Source of the DNA: Treponema sp.
Lineage (GTDB): Bacteria > Spirochaetota > Spirochaetia > Treponematales > Treponemataceae
Reading direction: 5' to 3'
DNA: 64,000 bases
NCBI GenBank assembly: GCA_022510865.1
Contig: JAFLSQ010000005.1
Span: 1-64,000, forward strand
Positions 9,207-18,079 of this stretch are shown here, piece by piece. Below the pieces are notes generated by a model that had not been told where the DNA came from, made no database searches, and saw nothing but the letters and a program-made list of their open reading frames with translations. Within the stretch, counting starts at the first letter, position 1. Each line of letters begins with the position of its first letter. The position numbers and the translations under genes are program-made.

Positions 9207-9836
9207 TTAATCCAGGGACTCGGGCTTGCTTATCATCTTGCGCTGAATCTCAGCCGCACGTTTAGAATCCATCAGCGAAAGCCAGTAAGAACCCATGGAT
9301 GCCGTCCCGCCGGATGCCGCAAGCTCCTCTACTTTTCTGAGCACATCGATGACAGTCTGGTCATCCAATGCCTCCAGAATGCCCACAGCGGCCTCGGGAC
9401 GCATACCGTTCAGATTTTTAGCAATCTGTTCTACGTTTACGTTTATATCATCGTATCGTTTGACGGTCTGGTTAAATGTTTTTTCCCGCTCCTCCTGATT
9501 TTTTTCGCGCTCCGCAAGCTCAACGGCAATCTTCTCGTTCTGCTTCTCCATCGCGTCAATATCAGTCTCGCGCTTGTCAAGCTCCTCCTTGTAAAGGTCA
9601 AGGGCCTCGCGCTGCTTGCGCAGACGATCCTCGTCAAGGTTCGCCCTGAACGGATTCGACTGCGTTGACGTGACCGATGTCTGCGGGTCTTTGTGAAGTT
9701 TCGTGTAGACCGGCGAGAACATATCCTTCACGTGGATTATCCCGAGCCTGTCGAACCACAGAAGTCCGCCAACAACAAGTATGAGAATTATAATCAGAAG
9801 GAGAATTGTTTTTCCCAACGTTTTTTTAAACGACAT
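9207..9836 (-). CDS. flbB: Periplasmic flagellar protein FlbB-like (MotE/MgtE_N-like)
   Basis: 209 residues. One membrane helix (about residues 8-30), then a long coiled coil (about 65-130, RKQREALDLYKEELDKRE..), then a compact helical C-terminal domain (NLNGMRPEAAVGILEALDD..) of the MgtE-N/MotE type. In spirochetes FlbB is a base of the periplasmic collar that positions the stator; that role is from family knowledge. GGGTGG precedes the ATG at 9836. It starts 37 bases after the hexokinase stop and leads the hook genes. Confidence 0.8.
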   Translation of the reverse strand: MSFKKTLGKTILLLIIILILVVGGLLWFDRLGIIHVKDMFSPVYTKLHKDPQTSVTSTQSNPFRANLDEDRLRKQREALDLYKEELDKRETDIDAMEKQNEKIAVELAEREKNQEEREKTFNQTVKRYDDINVNVEQIAKNLNGMRPEAAVGILEALDDQTVIDVLRKVEELAASGGTASMGSYWLSLMDSKRAAEIQRKMISKPESLD

Positions 9837-9873
9837 TTTTACGTCCACCCATCATTTTTATAGAATCATCCGG

Positions 9874-11160
9874 TCAGTCTATGAGACCGGAAATTGCGGC
9901 ACCAAGAGTAATATCATTATCGCAGGAAACAACTTTCCAGTAAACGCCAAGGCGCGATGTAAGAATCTCATCCAGATAGCCGAAGACGCGCTCTTTAACG
10001 CGGTAAGTCTTGAAAAAAGTGGTTCCGTTGCAGAGAATGCACACAGGCTTTGAGGCTGATTTCCCGGCTCCTGTCTGCAATGCGCACGCGACCAGAATTG
10101 CGGCGGAATACCGCGCGGAACGCTCCACAATCGCGTCAAGAATCTGGAAGATTGTGTCAGAATCATCGTTACTGGCATGGGCGGCAATCCTGCCAAGAAT
10201 GCAGTCCGCGTTGTACGAGCCGTGCAGGAACTTGTCCATCTCAACAAGAGAAAGATTTTCTATAGATTCGATTTCTCTGGCGGTCTCCTTGCCAAAAAGT
10301 CCGTCTTTTGCCGCGGATTTCAGCGCGACAAGCGAGAGCGGCCCAAGATACGCGCCCGAGCACAGTTTCTCCAGAAAGAAAGTCCCGGGCTTTACTGTCG
10401 TCCTGTCAAATTCAACGTCAAAGTCAGAGCGGTTCACAGAAAGGAATTTTCCGCTCTCGCACACGATAATCTGCCTTTTAATTCCGCAGTCATCGCAGTC
10501 CGGCTGGATATATGCGGCGTTCATTCCGGTCCCAAGAATAAAACCGATGTACGATGAGTAGCGGTCAGAGTCCGTGGCGCACGCCGCGCCCGCAAGCAGA
10601 GCCGCAACAGTGTCATTGCAGAGAGTTATGCGCCTGATTGAATTCCATCCGCGCTCCAGAAGAGCCTCCCTGAGGCACTTCCCGACCTCGCAGCCGACCA
10701 CCTCCGGGGCCTTCACCTCTTTTGAGAAACCAAGCAGGATGCCGTCCCCGTTCTCCATTATCTCCATGGGATAGGAGAAGCAGAAACCGATTCTGTCAGA
10801 CTTGTTCTTGAGGTGCTCCAGGTTATCTGCAATCCGGGCAAAAAAATCCTTGCGCGAAAGCTCCCTGTCAACGCCTGGCATACTGGTCTTCTGCATATCT
10901 GAGATTGACGGCTCGCCGTTCTGGTCAAAAGTAACAAGGCACGAGCGGAAGTTAGTCCCGCCCGCGTCAATCACAATCACAGATTTTCCTTTTGCGGATG
11001 ACTCAGGCGGATTGCAGAACGTGCGGATCATATCCTCATCGCTCTCACCGCCCATAAGACCTCTTCTCATATCCCATGAGATTGCCTGTGCGACAGAATG
11101 AACATCAACGTGATTCACAAAGTTGTGCCTGGACAAAAACGCGCTTACAGAAGGTTTCAT
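9874..11160 (-). CDS. Hexokinase (eukaryote-like family)
   Basis: 428 residues. It phosphorylates glucose or a related hexose with ATP at the entry of glycolysis. The hexokinase phosphate-1 motif VIDAGGTNFRSC (about 60-72), a sugar-binding region around LCNDTVAALLAGA and the second glycine-rich loop FILGTGMNAAY are all present. This is the long hexokinase type found in treponemes, not the ROK or short glucokinase type. GGGGAAAAAA precedes the start, and a promoter lies at 11194-11222. It is the first gene of a transcript that appears to run on into flbB. Confidence 0.88.
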   Translation of the reverse strand: MKPSVSAFLSRHNFVNHVDVHSVAQAISWDMRRGLMGGESDEDMIRTFCNPPESSAKGKSVIVIDAGGTNFRSCLVTFDQNGEPSISDMQKTSMPGVDRELSRKDFFARIADNLEHLKNKSDRIGFCFSYPMEIMENGDGILLGFSKEVKAPEVVGCEVGKCLREALLERGWNSIRRITLCNDTVAALLAGAACATDSDRYSSYIGFILGTGMNAAYIQPDCDDCGIKRQIIVCESGKFLSVNRSDFDVEFDRTTVKPGTFFLEKLCSGAYLGPLSLVALKSAAKDGLFGKETAREIESIENLSLVEMDKFLHGSYNADCILGRIAAHASNDDSDTIFQILDAIVERSARYSAAILVACALQTGAGKSASKPVCILCNGTTFFKTYRVKERVFGYLDEILTSRLGVYWKVVSCDNDITLGAAISGLID

Positions 11161-11193
11161 TTTTTTCCCCGAAATACAAACTGTTATTCGTAT

Positions 11194-11222
11194 ATTTTAC
11201 CGCAAAAACATCATAAAAGCAA
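11194..11222 (-). promoter_or_regulatory. Sigma-70-type promoter for hexokinase and the hook genes
   Basis: Minus strand TTGCTT (11217-11222), 17 bases, TAAAAT (11194-11199). The leader is about 27 bases. No other promoter is visible in the 37 bases before flbB, so it may also serve the hook genes. Confidence 0.6.
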
Positions 11223-11278
11223 ACAGAAAAACAGAATCGCGCTGGGTCATCGCCATGATGATTCTGGATTTTCCGGAC

Positions 11279-11307
11279 TTGACCCTTAAATCCGCTATGC
11301 GTATTAT
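11279..11307 (+). promoter_or_regulatory. Sigma-70-type promoter for the UvrD/PcrA helicase
   Basis: TTGACC (11279-11284), 17 bases, TATTAT (11302-11307). The ATG at 11314 begins six bases after the -10 box, so the transcript would start on the start codon. Confidence 0.7.
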
Positions 11308-11313
11308 ATCCGT

Positions 11314-13320
11314 ATGCTTGATATGCAATCCCTTGAAAAAGAGCTGAACCCCGAGCAGTACCGCGCCGTGACCACGACAGAGGGCGCAATCCTGATTATT
11401 GCCGGGGCGGGAAGCGGCAAGACGCGCGTCATCACCTTCAGAATCGCGCACATGCTTGACAAGGGCATTCCGCAGAGCCAGATTCTTGCCCTCACGTTCA
11501 CGAACAAGGCCGCCCGCGAGATGGAGACGCGCATAAAGGATCTGACTGCCAGAAAACTCCAGAACCTCACCGTGTCCACGTTCCATGCGTTCGGGGTGAG
11601 AATCCTGCGGCAGGAAATCACAAGGCTCGGCTGGCGCGAGAATTTTTCCATTTATGATGAGACTGACCGCACCGCGCTCATAAGGGAATGCGGCCGCGAG
11701 CTGAAATTCTCACCCGAAGCCATGGACACCTACGCAATCGGGAACCTCATCTCGAACATCAAGACCGGCAGAAAAAACTGGGACAGCGCGAACGACATGT
11801 ACCGCCCCATCTACGAGAGCTATCAGGAGGGGCTGAGGCTTTACAACGCCGTGGATTTTGATGACCTGATTCTGCTGCCTATCAGGCTTTTCCGCGAGCA
11901 CCCGGACGTGCTTTCGCGCTACAAGGAGCGTTTCCGCTACATAATGGTGGACGAATTCCAGGACACAAGCCATCAGCAGTATGAGATGATGAGACTGCTC
12001 GCGGACAGGAACATCGCTGTTGTGGGAGACGATGACCAGAGCATCTACAGCTGGCGCGGCGCGGACTATCAGAACATCATCAATTTTGAGCATGACTTTG
12101 ACGTCACAGAAATCCGGCTGGAGCAGAACTACAGGTCAACCGGAACAATCCTTGAGGCGGCGAACGGCGTGATTTCCCACAACACGAACCGCAAGGACAA
12201 GAAACTCTGGAGCGGGAATGGGGCGGGAAAACCAATCGAGATTTTCATGCCGGAGAACGAGACGGACGAGGCGGATTTCATCGCCGAGACAATACTAGGA
12301 ATCGCGGCCGAGGAGCGGCGGAAATACGATGACTTCGGCATCCTGATGAGGGCGAACACGCAGAGCCGTTTTATAGAAGAGGCTTTCCTGCGCAACAACA
12401 TCCCCTACACGATGAGCGGCGGAACATCGTTTTTTGAGCGCAAGGAAATCAAGGACGTGATAAGCTATCTGCGCGTAATATCAAACCATGATGATGACAT
12501 AAACCTGCTCAGGATAATCAACACGCCGCGTAGAGGAATCGGACGCGCGGCAATCCAGCTGATGAATGACGTCGCCGGCAAGAACAAGTGCACGCTCTGG
12601 AACGCAATCGGCTATCTGATTCACGCCCAGGACTCTGCGGCAGGCGATGCCCTCAAAGAGGATTTGCAGGCTTTCGTCGATATTGTGGAGACGCAGCGCC
12701 AGAGACTTTTCAGCGGCCGTGGTCTGGCGCAGAAAGTCCGCCAGATGGTTGACGACATAAACTACAAGGATCATCTTCTCACGGAATTCTCAAAAAGCGA
12801 GCGGGCCGTGCAGTTCAAGCTAAAGAACATAGACGACCTGATAAGATTCATGGAGACATGGGAGAACGACCCGGACAATCCGAATCCGAATCTCTACAAT
12901 TACTTGAACAGGATTACGCTCATGAGCCGCGACAACGGCGATGACGAGAGCGGCAAAGGCAAGGCAAGCATGATGACAATCCACGCCGCAAAAGGCCTTG
13001 AATTTCCGGTGGTGTTCATCGCGGGCACTGAGGAAGGGCTGATTCCCCACGCGCGCGCCGTCGCCGAGAACAACGGGAACGTTGAGGAGGAGCGCAGGCT
13101 TTTTTACGTCGCGATTACAAGGGCCAGGAACAAGCTTTTCATATCATCTTGCAGAAAACGCCGCCACTTGCAGATGAGCGTTGAGACCGAGCCCAGCCGT
13201 TTCCTCGACGAGATTCCGCAGAACCTCGTGCAGTATCACGAGCCGGAAAAACCGCTGTCAAGCGAGCAGCAGAGCCAGATGCTCGGGGATTTTCTCACCA
13301 GCCTCAAATCAAGAATTTAG
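11314..13320 (+). CDS. ATP-dependent DNA helicase, UvrD/PcrA/Rep family
   Basis: 668 residues. A superfamily 1A 3'-5' helicase that unwinds DNA in repair and replication restart. All motifs are visible: GAGSGKT (I), LTFTNKAAREM (Ia), DEFQDTS (II), GDDDQSIYSWRGA (III), LEQNYRS (IV), MTIHAAKGLEFPVVF (V) and ERRLFYVAITRAR (VI). It lacks the longer C-terminal tail of PcrA, so Rep-like is also possible. The start is 11314 or ATG 11323. Neither has a Shine-Dalgarno, and the promoter spacing points to a leaderless message. It converges on the ABC-F gene with six bases between stops. Confidence 0.93.
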   Translation: MLDMQSLEKELNPEQYRAVTTTEGAILIIAGAGSGKTRVITFRIAHMLDKGIPQSQILALTFTNKAAREMETRIKDLTARKLQNLTVSTFHAFGVRILRQEITRLGWRENFSIYDETDRTALIRECGRELKFSPEAMDTYAIGNLISNIKTGRKNWDSANDMYRPIYESYQEGLRLYNAVDFDDLILLPIRLFREHPDVLSRYKERFRYIMVDEFQDTSHQQYEMMRLLADRNIAVVGDDDQSIYSWRGADYQNIINFEHDFDVTEIRLEQNYRSTGTILEAANGVISHNTNRKDKKLWSGNGAGKPIEIFMPENETDEADFIAETILGIAAEERRKYDDFGILMRANTQSRFIEEAFLRNNIPYTMSGGTSFFERKEIKDVISYLRVISNHDDDINLLRIINTPRRGIGRAAIQLMNDVAGKNKCTLWNAIGYLIHAQDSAAGDALKEDLQAFVDIVETQRQRLFSGRGLAQKVRQMVDDINYKDHLLTEFSKSERAVQFKLKNIDDLIRFMETWENDPDNPNPNLYNYLNRITLMSRDNGDDESGKGKASMMTIHAAKGLEFPVVFIAGTEEGLIPHARAVAENNGNVEEERRLFYVAITRARNKLFISSCRKRRHLQMSVETEPSRFLDEIPQNLVQYHEPEKPLSSEQQSQMLGDFLTSLKSRI

Positions 13321-13326
13321 CCCGCG

Positions 13327-14979
13327 CTAGACACGGTATTTGATTTTCCTGCCGGTCCCCTCATAAAGGCTTGCCCTCAGCTCGCTAACCTGTCTGTCTG
13401 TGATGTAATCGTCAAAGCTCATCATGCGGTCAATCACGCCGTTCGGCGTAATCTCAACGATTCTGTTCGCGATTGACTGGATGAACTCGTGGTCGTGCGA
13501 GCTGAAAAGCAGTACGCCGCCAAAAGAAATCAGACCTTCGTTCAGCGACTGGATTGCCTCCAAATCCAGATGATTCGTGGGGTCGTCCATCGTGATGCAG
13601 TTCGCGCCGCTGAGCATCAGCTTGCTGAGCATACAGCGCACTTTCTCGCCGCCCGAAAGAACCCTCACCTTTTTGAGCGACTCATCCCCGGAAAAAAGCA
13701 TCCGACCCAGAAATCCGCGCACATAAGCGTCGTCCTGCTCCTTTGAGTACTGCTTGAGCCACTCGGTTATGTTCATGTCGTTGTCAAAGCTCTGCGAGTT
13801 ATCACGCGGAAGATATGACTGCGATGTGGTCTGCCCCCAGAAAAACTCGCCGCTGTCCGCCTTGCGCACGCCGTTGATGATGTCAAAGAGCGCGGTGACA
13901 GAATTGTGCTCGATTCCGACGAACGCCACCTTGTCCGTGCGGCCGATGTTCAGGCTGAAATTCTTGAGCAGGTCGTTGCCGTCAGAATCCTTGCAGCAAA
14001 GATTCTTGATTTCAAGGACGTTGTTGCCAATCTCACGGTCCGCCTTGAAACTGACGAACGGGAATTTCCGCGTGGAGACGGGAATCTCCTCAAGGCTGTC
14101 GGCAAGCTTGTCGTAAATTTTCTTGCGGCTGGTCGCCTGCCGTGCCTTGGAAGCGTTGGATGAGAAGCGCAGGATGAACTCGCGCAAATCCTTCATTTTC
14201 TCCTCTGTCTTTTTCTGCTGATCGTGAGCCTGCCTCTGCATCACCTGCGTCATCTGATACCAGAAGTCGTAGTTTCCGCTGAACTGCGTGATTTTCCCGT
14301 AGTCGATGTCACAGATGTACGTGCAGACCGTGTTCAGGAAGTGACGGTCGTGCGAGACCACAATCACGGTGTTCTCAAAATCAAGGAGAAAATTCTCAAG
14401 CCATGTGATTGACTCGATGTCAAGACCGTTAGTCGGCTCATCAAGAATCAGGGCATCTGGATTGCCGTAGATTGCCTGAGCCAGCAGGACGCGCACTTTC
14501 TGGCTCTCGTCAAGCTCGCTCATCATCTTGTCGTGGTGCTCCTCCTCAAGGCCAAGGCCCGAGAGCATCTGCTCTATCTGATTCTCTGCCTCGTAGCCGC
14601 CAAGCTCACCGAATTCCGCCTCCAGCTCCGCAGAGCGGATTCCGTCCTCCTCGGTGAATTCCTCCTTGGCATAAACCTCGTCACGCTCCTTGGATACCTC
14701 GTAGAGCTTGGGGAATCCCATCATAACTGTCTCTTTCACAGAATACTGGTCGAACGCGAAGTGATCCTGCTTGAGGACCGCCATGCGCTCGCCGGGAGTC
14801 ATGGAAATCTCGCCGGAATCTTTCTCCAGCTCCCCGCTCAGAAGTTTTAGGAAAGTTGACTTCCCCGCCCCGTTCGCGCCTGTTATGCCGTAACAGTTTC
14901 CTTTTGTAAATTTCAGATTGACATCCTTAAAAAGCGGCTTCTCGCTGAAAGACACGCTGACATCGCTGACTGTAATCAT
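13327..14979 (-). CDS. ABC-F family ATPase (ribosome-associated, YbiT/EttA-like)
   Basis: 550 residues with two ATP-binding cassettes and no membrane segment. The first cassette has Walker A GANGAGKST, a weak signature (SELDESQKV) and Walker B LILDEPTNGLD. The linker is the charged helical pair typical of ABC-F factors (MTQVMQRQAHDQQKKTEEK). The second cassette has signature LSGGEK and DDPTNHLD, but its Walker A is degenerate (GIEHNSVTA, lacking GKS/T). Family members act at the ribosomal E site to free stalled translation; the role here is inferred. GGAG lies seven bases before the ATG. Confidence 0.88.
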   Translation of the reverse strand: MITVSDVSVSFSEKPLFKDVNLKFTKGNCYGITGANGAGKSTFLKLLSGELEKDSGEISMTPGERMAVLKQDHFAFDQYSVKETVMMGFPKLYEVSKERDEVYAKEEFTEEDGIRSAELEAEFGELGGYEAENQIEQMLSGLGLEEEHHDKMMSELDESQKVRVLLAQAIYGNPDALILDEPTNGLDIESITWLENFLLDFENTVIVVSHDRHFLNTVCTYICDIDYGKITQFSGNYDFWYQMTQVMQRQAHDQQKKTEEKMKDLREFILRFSSNASKARQATSRKKIYDKLADSLEEIPVSTRKFPFVSFKADREIGNNVLEIKNLCCKDSDGNDLLKNFSLNIGRTDKVAFVGIEHNSVTALFDIINGVRKADSGEFFWGQTTSQSYLPRDNSQSFDNDMNITEWLKQYSKEQDDAYVRGFLGRMLFSGDESLKKVRVLSGGEKVRCMLSKLMLSGANCITMDDPTNHLDLEAIQSLNEGLISFGGVLLFSSHDHEFIQSIANRIVEITPNGVIDRMMSFDDYITDRQVSELRASLYEGTGRKIKYRV

Positions 14980-15014
14980 CGGTAATCTCCAGAAATCCTA
15001 AAAAATCACGTGTC

Positions 15015-15043
15015 ATAATATCTTTTTTATCCGATTGCTTCAA
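15015..15043 (-). promoter_or_regulatory. Sigma-70-type promoter for the ABC-F gene
   Basis: Minus strand TTGAAG (15038-15043), 17 bases, TATTAT (15015-15020), giving a leader of roughly 30 bases that holds the GGAG ribosome site. Confidence 0.6.
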
Positions 15044-15137
15044 CCCGGACGCGCGCCTTGCAGACTTGACACCATAAAAAAATCTTGATACGCTCAATGG
15101 TGATGATATTCAGCGAGACGGCAGAAAAATCAGATTA

Positions 15138-15159
15138 CCCCCCCCCACTTGCGTATAGT
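15138..15159 (+). promoter_or_regulatory. C9 homopolymer seven bases before a TATAGT -10 box
   Basis: Nine C (15138-15146), seven bases, TATAGT (15154-15159). The tract fills the place of the -35/-10 spacer. The same layout recurs at 59454. It is about 230 bases before the PilZ-like gene. The intervening leader (15166-15389) is GC-rich and has no convincing ORF. TTGACA at 15065 has no good partner box. Confidence 0.5.
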
Positions 15160-15389
15160 AAATATGCTTTCAGGATGCGAAGAAAGAATTTCACGCGGAT
15201 TGGAGGCGGCCACAGCACTTCACCGGGATTGTCCGCGCTGTGCGGGGTGTACAAGAAAAACTCTGCCCGCATTTTCCGGCGCTCCCAGAAATGCCGGGAA
15301 GCACCGCTCTAGCCGTCCGCGCAAACACGGGAGGCGCGGCATGACAATGCTCGCACGGATGGCTTTGCGCGAATTAGGAGATACATTTT

Positions 15390-16187
15390 ATGGACAAAAA
15401 ATCCACCAGTTTTAAGTACGGAAGAAAAGTGCTTTTCTTGAACGCTTCCTCCGCAATCATCCGCTCGGTAATCCCGGAGCTGGTCTCCCACGAATTTGAC
15501 GTCTGCCACATCCCGAGCATGAGCGCGGCGAAAGAGGTTCTGGCGCACTTCCCCGGCGTGATTCTCATAGTGAATCTGGACGACAGCTCCGATACCGGCG
15601 CCATGATACAGTTCATAAATTCCCTTGGCGATGACGGGAGCATCGAAACGCCCACAATCTGCGTGATGTACCGCGGCCTGGACTTTGACATAGGCGCGTT
15701 CTCCGAGAAAGCAAGTTTCACAGGCGGCGCAATCCAGATAAAAGACACCGCGAACTCGCTCGAACCGATTATCACCACGCTGAATTCACTGAACGCAAAA
15801 GGAATGCGGAAGTTCGTGCGCACCGACTGCACGAATGACAAGGACGCGATTCTCCTGGCAATCGTGAACAACAAGCTCTACAATCTTAAATGCAGCGATA
15901 TAAGCCTTGCGGGAACGGCGTGCACCGTGGACGAGAAATTCGCCGAGGCGTTCCAGCCGAAGACGCTCATCAATAACATAACGATAACTCTTGGGCGCAG
16001 GACGGTGAACTGGCCGATGATTGTGGCTGGCGCGTCACCCGCGGGCGACACAATGAAGCTTGTGCTGATGTTCGTCTCAGGAATTTCCGCCACAACAGAG
16101 AAGACCATCCACGACTACATAATGCAGTCACAGCAAAAACAAATCGACAATATCTGCACGCTCGCGGAGGCAGTGAGAACAACCTAG
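15390..16187 (+). CDS. PilZ-like protein with a receiver-like N-terminal region
   Basis: 265 residues, no signal peptide. Residues about 11-130 alternate strand and helix like a receiver fold (KVLFLNASS, VILIVNLDD, TPTICVMYR) but lack a clear phosphoacceptor pattern. Residues 138-240 carry both halves of the PilZ c-di-GMP signature: R140-x3-R144 (RKFVR) and D170-x-S-x-x-G175 (DISLAG). This suggests a cytoplasmic c-di-GMP effector; binding is an inference. AGGAG lies nine bases before the ATG. It stands alone, behind a long leader with a C9 tract, so switching by slippage is possible. Confidence 0.65.
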   Translation: MDKKSTSFKYGRKVLFLNASSAIIRSVIPELVSHEFDVCHIPSMSAAKEVLAHFPGVILIVNLDDSSDTGAMIQFINSLGDDGSIETPTICVMYRGLDFDIGAFSEKASFTGGAIQIKDTANSLEPIITTLNSLNAKGMRKFVRTDCTNDKDAILLAIVNNKLYNLKCSDISLAGTACTVDEKFAEAFQPKTLINNITITLGRRTVNWPMIVAGASPAGDTMKLVLMFVSGISATTEKTIHDYIMQSQQKQIDNICTLAEAVRTT

Positions 16188-16383
16188 CACAAAAAAGCCA
16201 GAAAAATCCTGATGATTTCTTGCCGGCCGCGCAGGAATCATCCGCCTTGAGCTGCGGGGCAGACCGCATCCGATTCCCATGCGCTTTCCCGCAGAATCGC
16301 GCAATCCAGTCCGCAAAGCGTCCTCATCATCTTTATGCGGTTTTGAGGCAGAAAAAAGGCAGGGCAATCAGCGAAAGTTGCAG

Positions 16384-16412
16384 TAGCAAATAAGCGCAAA
16401 ACGGTGTATAAT
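16384..16412 (+). promoter_or_regulatory. Probable promoter of the sugar kinase operon
   Basis: A consensus TATAAT lies at 16407-16412, with a poor -35 (TAGCAA at 16384-16389) 17 bases upstream. The intergenic stretch 16188-16383 holds only an imperfect inverted repeat (GATGATT at 16211 with AATCATC at 16236) without a T run. I see no gene in it. Confidence 0.45.
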
Positions 16413-16455
16413 TAGAAAAATTTAAGCAGCTATTAGCGAGGATTTCTGACTGATT

Positions 16456-18054
16456 ATGGAGAACAAAGACTTAATTGAGAGCGGAAACGCGGTTTTGGGA
16501 ATTGAATTCGGCTCCACGAGAATAAAGGCGGTGCTGATAAACGACAGGTACGAGCCTGTGGCGGGCGGCTCATACACATGGGAGAACACGCTTGACAACG
16601 GAATCTGGACTTACCCGCTCGCGCAGATTCATGAGGGGCTTCAGTCATGCTACAAAGACCTCAAGGATGATGTGAGGGAAAAATACGGCATAACGCTCAG
16701 AAAACTAAAAGCGGTCGGAATAAGCGCGATGATGCACGGCTATCTTGCGTTCGATAAAGACGGCAATCTTCTTGTGCCGTTCAGGACGTGGCGCAACACA
16801 ATCACGGCAAAGGCATCGCAGGAGCTTTCCGCGCTGTTCGCGTTCCCCGTGCCAGAGCGCTGGTCAGTCAGCCACCTTTATCAGGCAATTCTGAACAAAG
16901 AGGAGCACATCACAAAAATCGCAGGACTTCACACCCTGGCCTCCTACATCCACTGGAAACTTACCGGCCAGAAAGTGATTGGCGTTGGCGATGCCTCGGG
17001 AATGTTCCCCGTTGAGACAAACGGAAACTCAGCCGATTACAAGGCCGCATTCTGCCAGAAATTCGACAGCCTTGCGGATGTTCATGCCCTCGGAATTAAA
17101 ATCCATGACATTCTGCCCAAGGTGCTGGTCGCGGGAGACAAGGCCGGAACTCTCACTGATGACGGAGCCGCGTTCCTTGACCCCGCAGGCGACCTGGAGC
17201 CTGGAATTCCGCTCTGCCCGCCGGAAGGCGATGCCGGAACCGGCATGGCAGCGACGAATTCCGTTGAGGCGGAGACCGGAAACATATCCGCAGGAACATC
17301 GATTTTCAGCATGGTAGTCCTGCGCAAGGACTTGCAGAAAAGCTATCCGGGAATAATTGATATTGTGACAACCCCGGCAGGGCTTCCCGTCGCGATGGTG
17401 CACGCGAACAACTGCACCGGCGAGCACAACTACTGGATTTCGCTGTTCAGGGAAGTGACGCAGACGCTGGGAATCGGCGGGGAAATCACAACTGGAGAAT
17501 TCTTTGACAAGCTGATTATGAAATCCCTTGAGGCGGACAAGGACTGCGGAGGACTGACAGCCTACAACTACCTCAGCGGCGAGACAATCACGGGCTTCAC
17601 ATCCGGGCGGCCGCTTTTTGTGCGCGGAGAGAACGCGAATTTCTCGCTTGCGAATTTCATGCGCGCTCAGATGTTCGCGTCGCTCGGCGCGCTCAGGGCA
17701 GGCATGAACATCCTTTATGACCAGGAGAAAGTCCCCGTGAAAAGCATGACCGGAGCGGGCGGATATTTCAAGACCGAGGCGGGATTAAAATACATGGCAT
17801 CGGGAATAAAGACGACTGTTAGCGCGATGGAGACTGCCGGCGAGGGAGGCCCATGGGGAATGGCCCTGCTTGCCGCGTACAGCACAGAGAATCAGAGGCA
17901 GAGCCTTGCGGATTTCCTTGCGGAAAAAGTGTTCTCATCGTGCAGGAAAACCACGCAGGAACCGGACGCTCAGATTGCGGAATCATTCGACATCTGGTTC
18001 GAACGGTACATGAGAGGCCTCGCCGTTGAGCGGGCTGCGGTCGAGAATCTGTAG
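16456..18054 (+). CDS. FGGY-family carbohydrate kinase, probably a ketose/L-ribulose kinase
   Basis: 532 residues. The N-terminal actin-like fold has phosphate-1 motif LGIEFGSTRIKAV and the domain-II loop ISAGTSIFSMVV; the C-terminal GAGGYFKTEAG matches the FGGY adenosine region. The downstream neighbour is an AraD-type epimerase/aldolase with 25 bases between, which suggests that the kinase phosphorylates L-ribulose or a related ketose for the pentose phosphate pathway. It is closer to the divergent FGGY kinases than to classical AraB, so the substrate is uncertain. The first gene of a run continuing through recO, recJ and a peptidase. Confidence 0.8.
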   Translation: MENKDLIESGNAVLGIEFGSTRIKAVLINDRYEPVAGGSYTWENTLDNGIWTYPLAQIHEGLQSCYKDLKDDVREKYGITLRKLKAVGISAMMHGYLAFDKDGNLLVPFRTWRNTITAKASQELSALFAFPVPERWSVSHLYQAILNKEEHITKIAGLHTLASYIHWKLTGQKVIGVGDASGMFPVETNGNSADYKAAFCQKFDSLADVHALGIKIHDILPKVLVAGDKAGTLTDDGAAFLDPAGDLEPGIPLCPPEGDAGTGMAATNSVEAETGNISAGTSIFSMVVLRKDLQKSYPGIIDIVTTPAGLPVAMVHANNCTGEHNYWISLFREVTQTLGIGGEITTGEFFDKLIMKSLEADKDCGGLTAYNYLSGETITGFTSGRPLFVRGENANFSLANFMRAQMFASLGALRAGMNILYDQEKVPVKSMTGAGGYFKTEAGLKYMASGIKTTVSAMETAGEGGPWGMALLAAYSTENQRQSLADFLAEKVFSSCRKTTQEPDAQIAESFDIWFERYMRGLAVERAAVENL

Positions 18055-18079
18055 CGATATTTATTTTGGGGATAAAGAT

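Noticed and set aside
15065..15093. TTGACA at 15065 as a promoter for the PilZ-like gene
   Set aside because: The hexamer 17 bases downstream is TACGCT, a poor -10 box.
16211..16242. GATGATT/AATCATC stem as a terminator of the PilZ-like gene
   Set aside because: Long imperfect loop and no T run.
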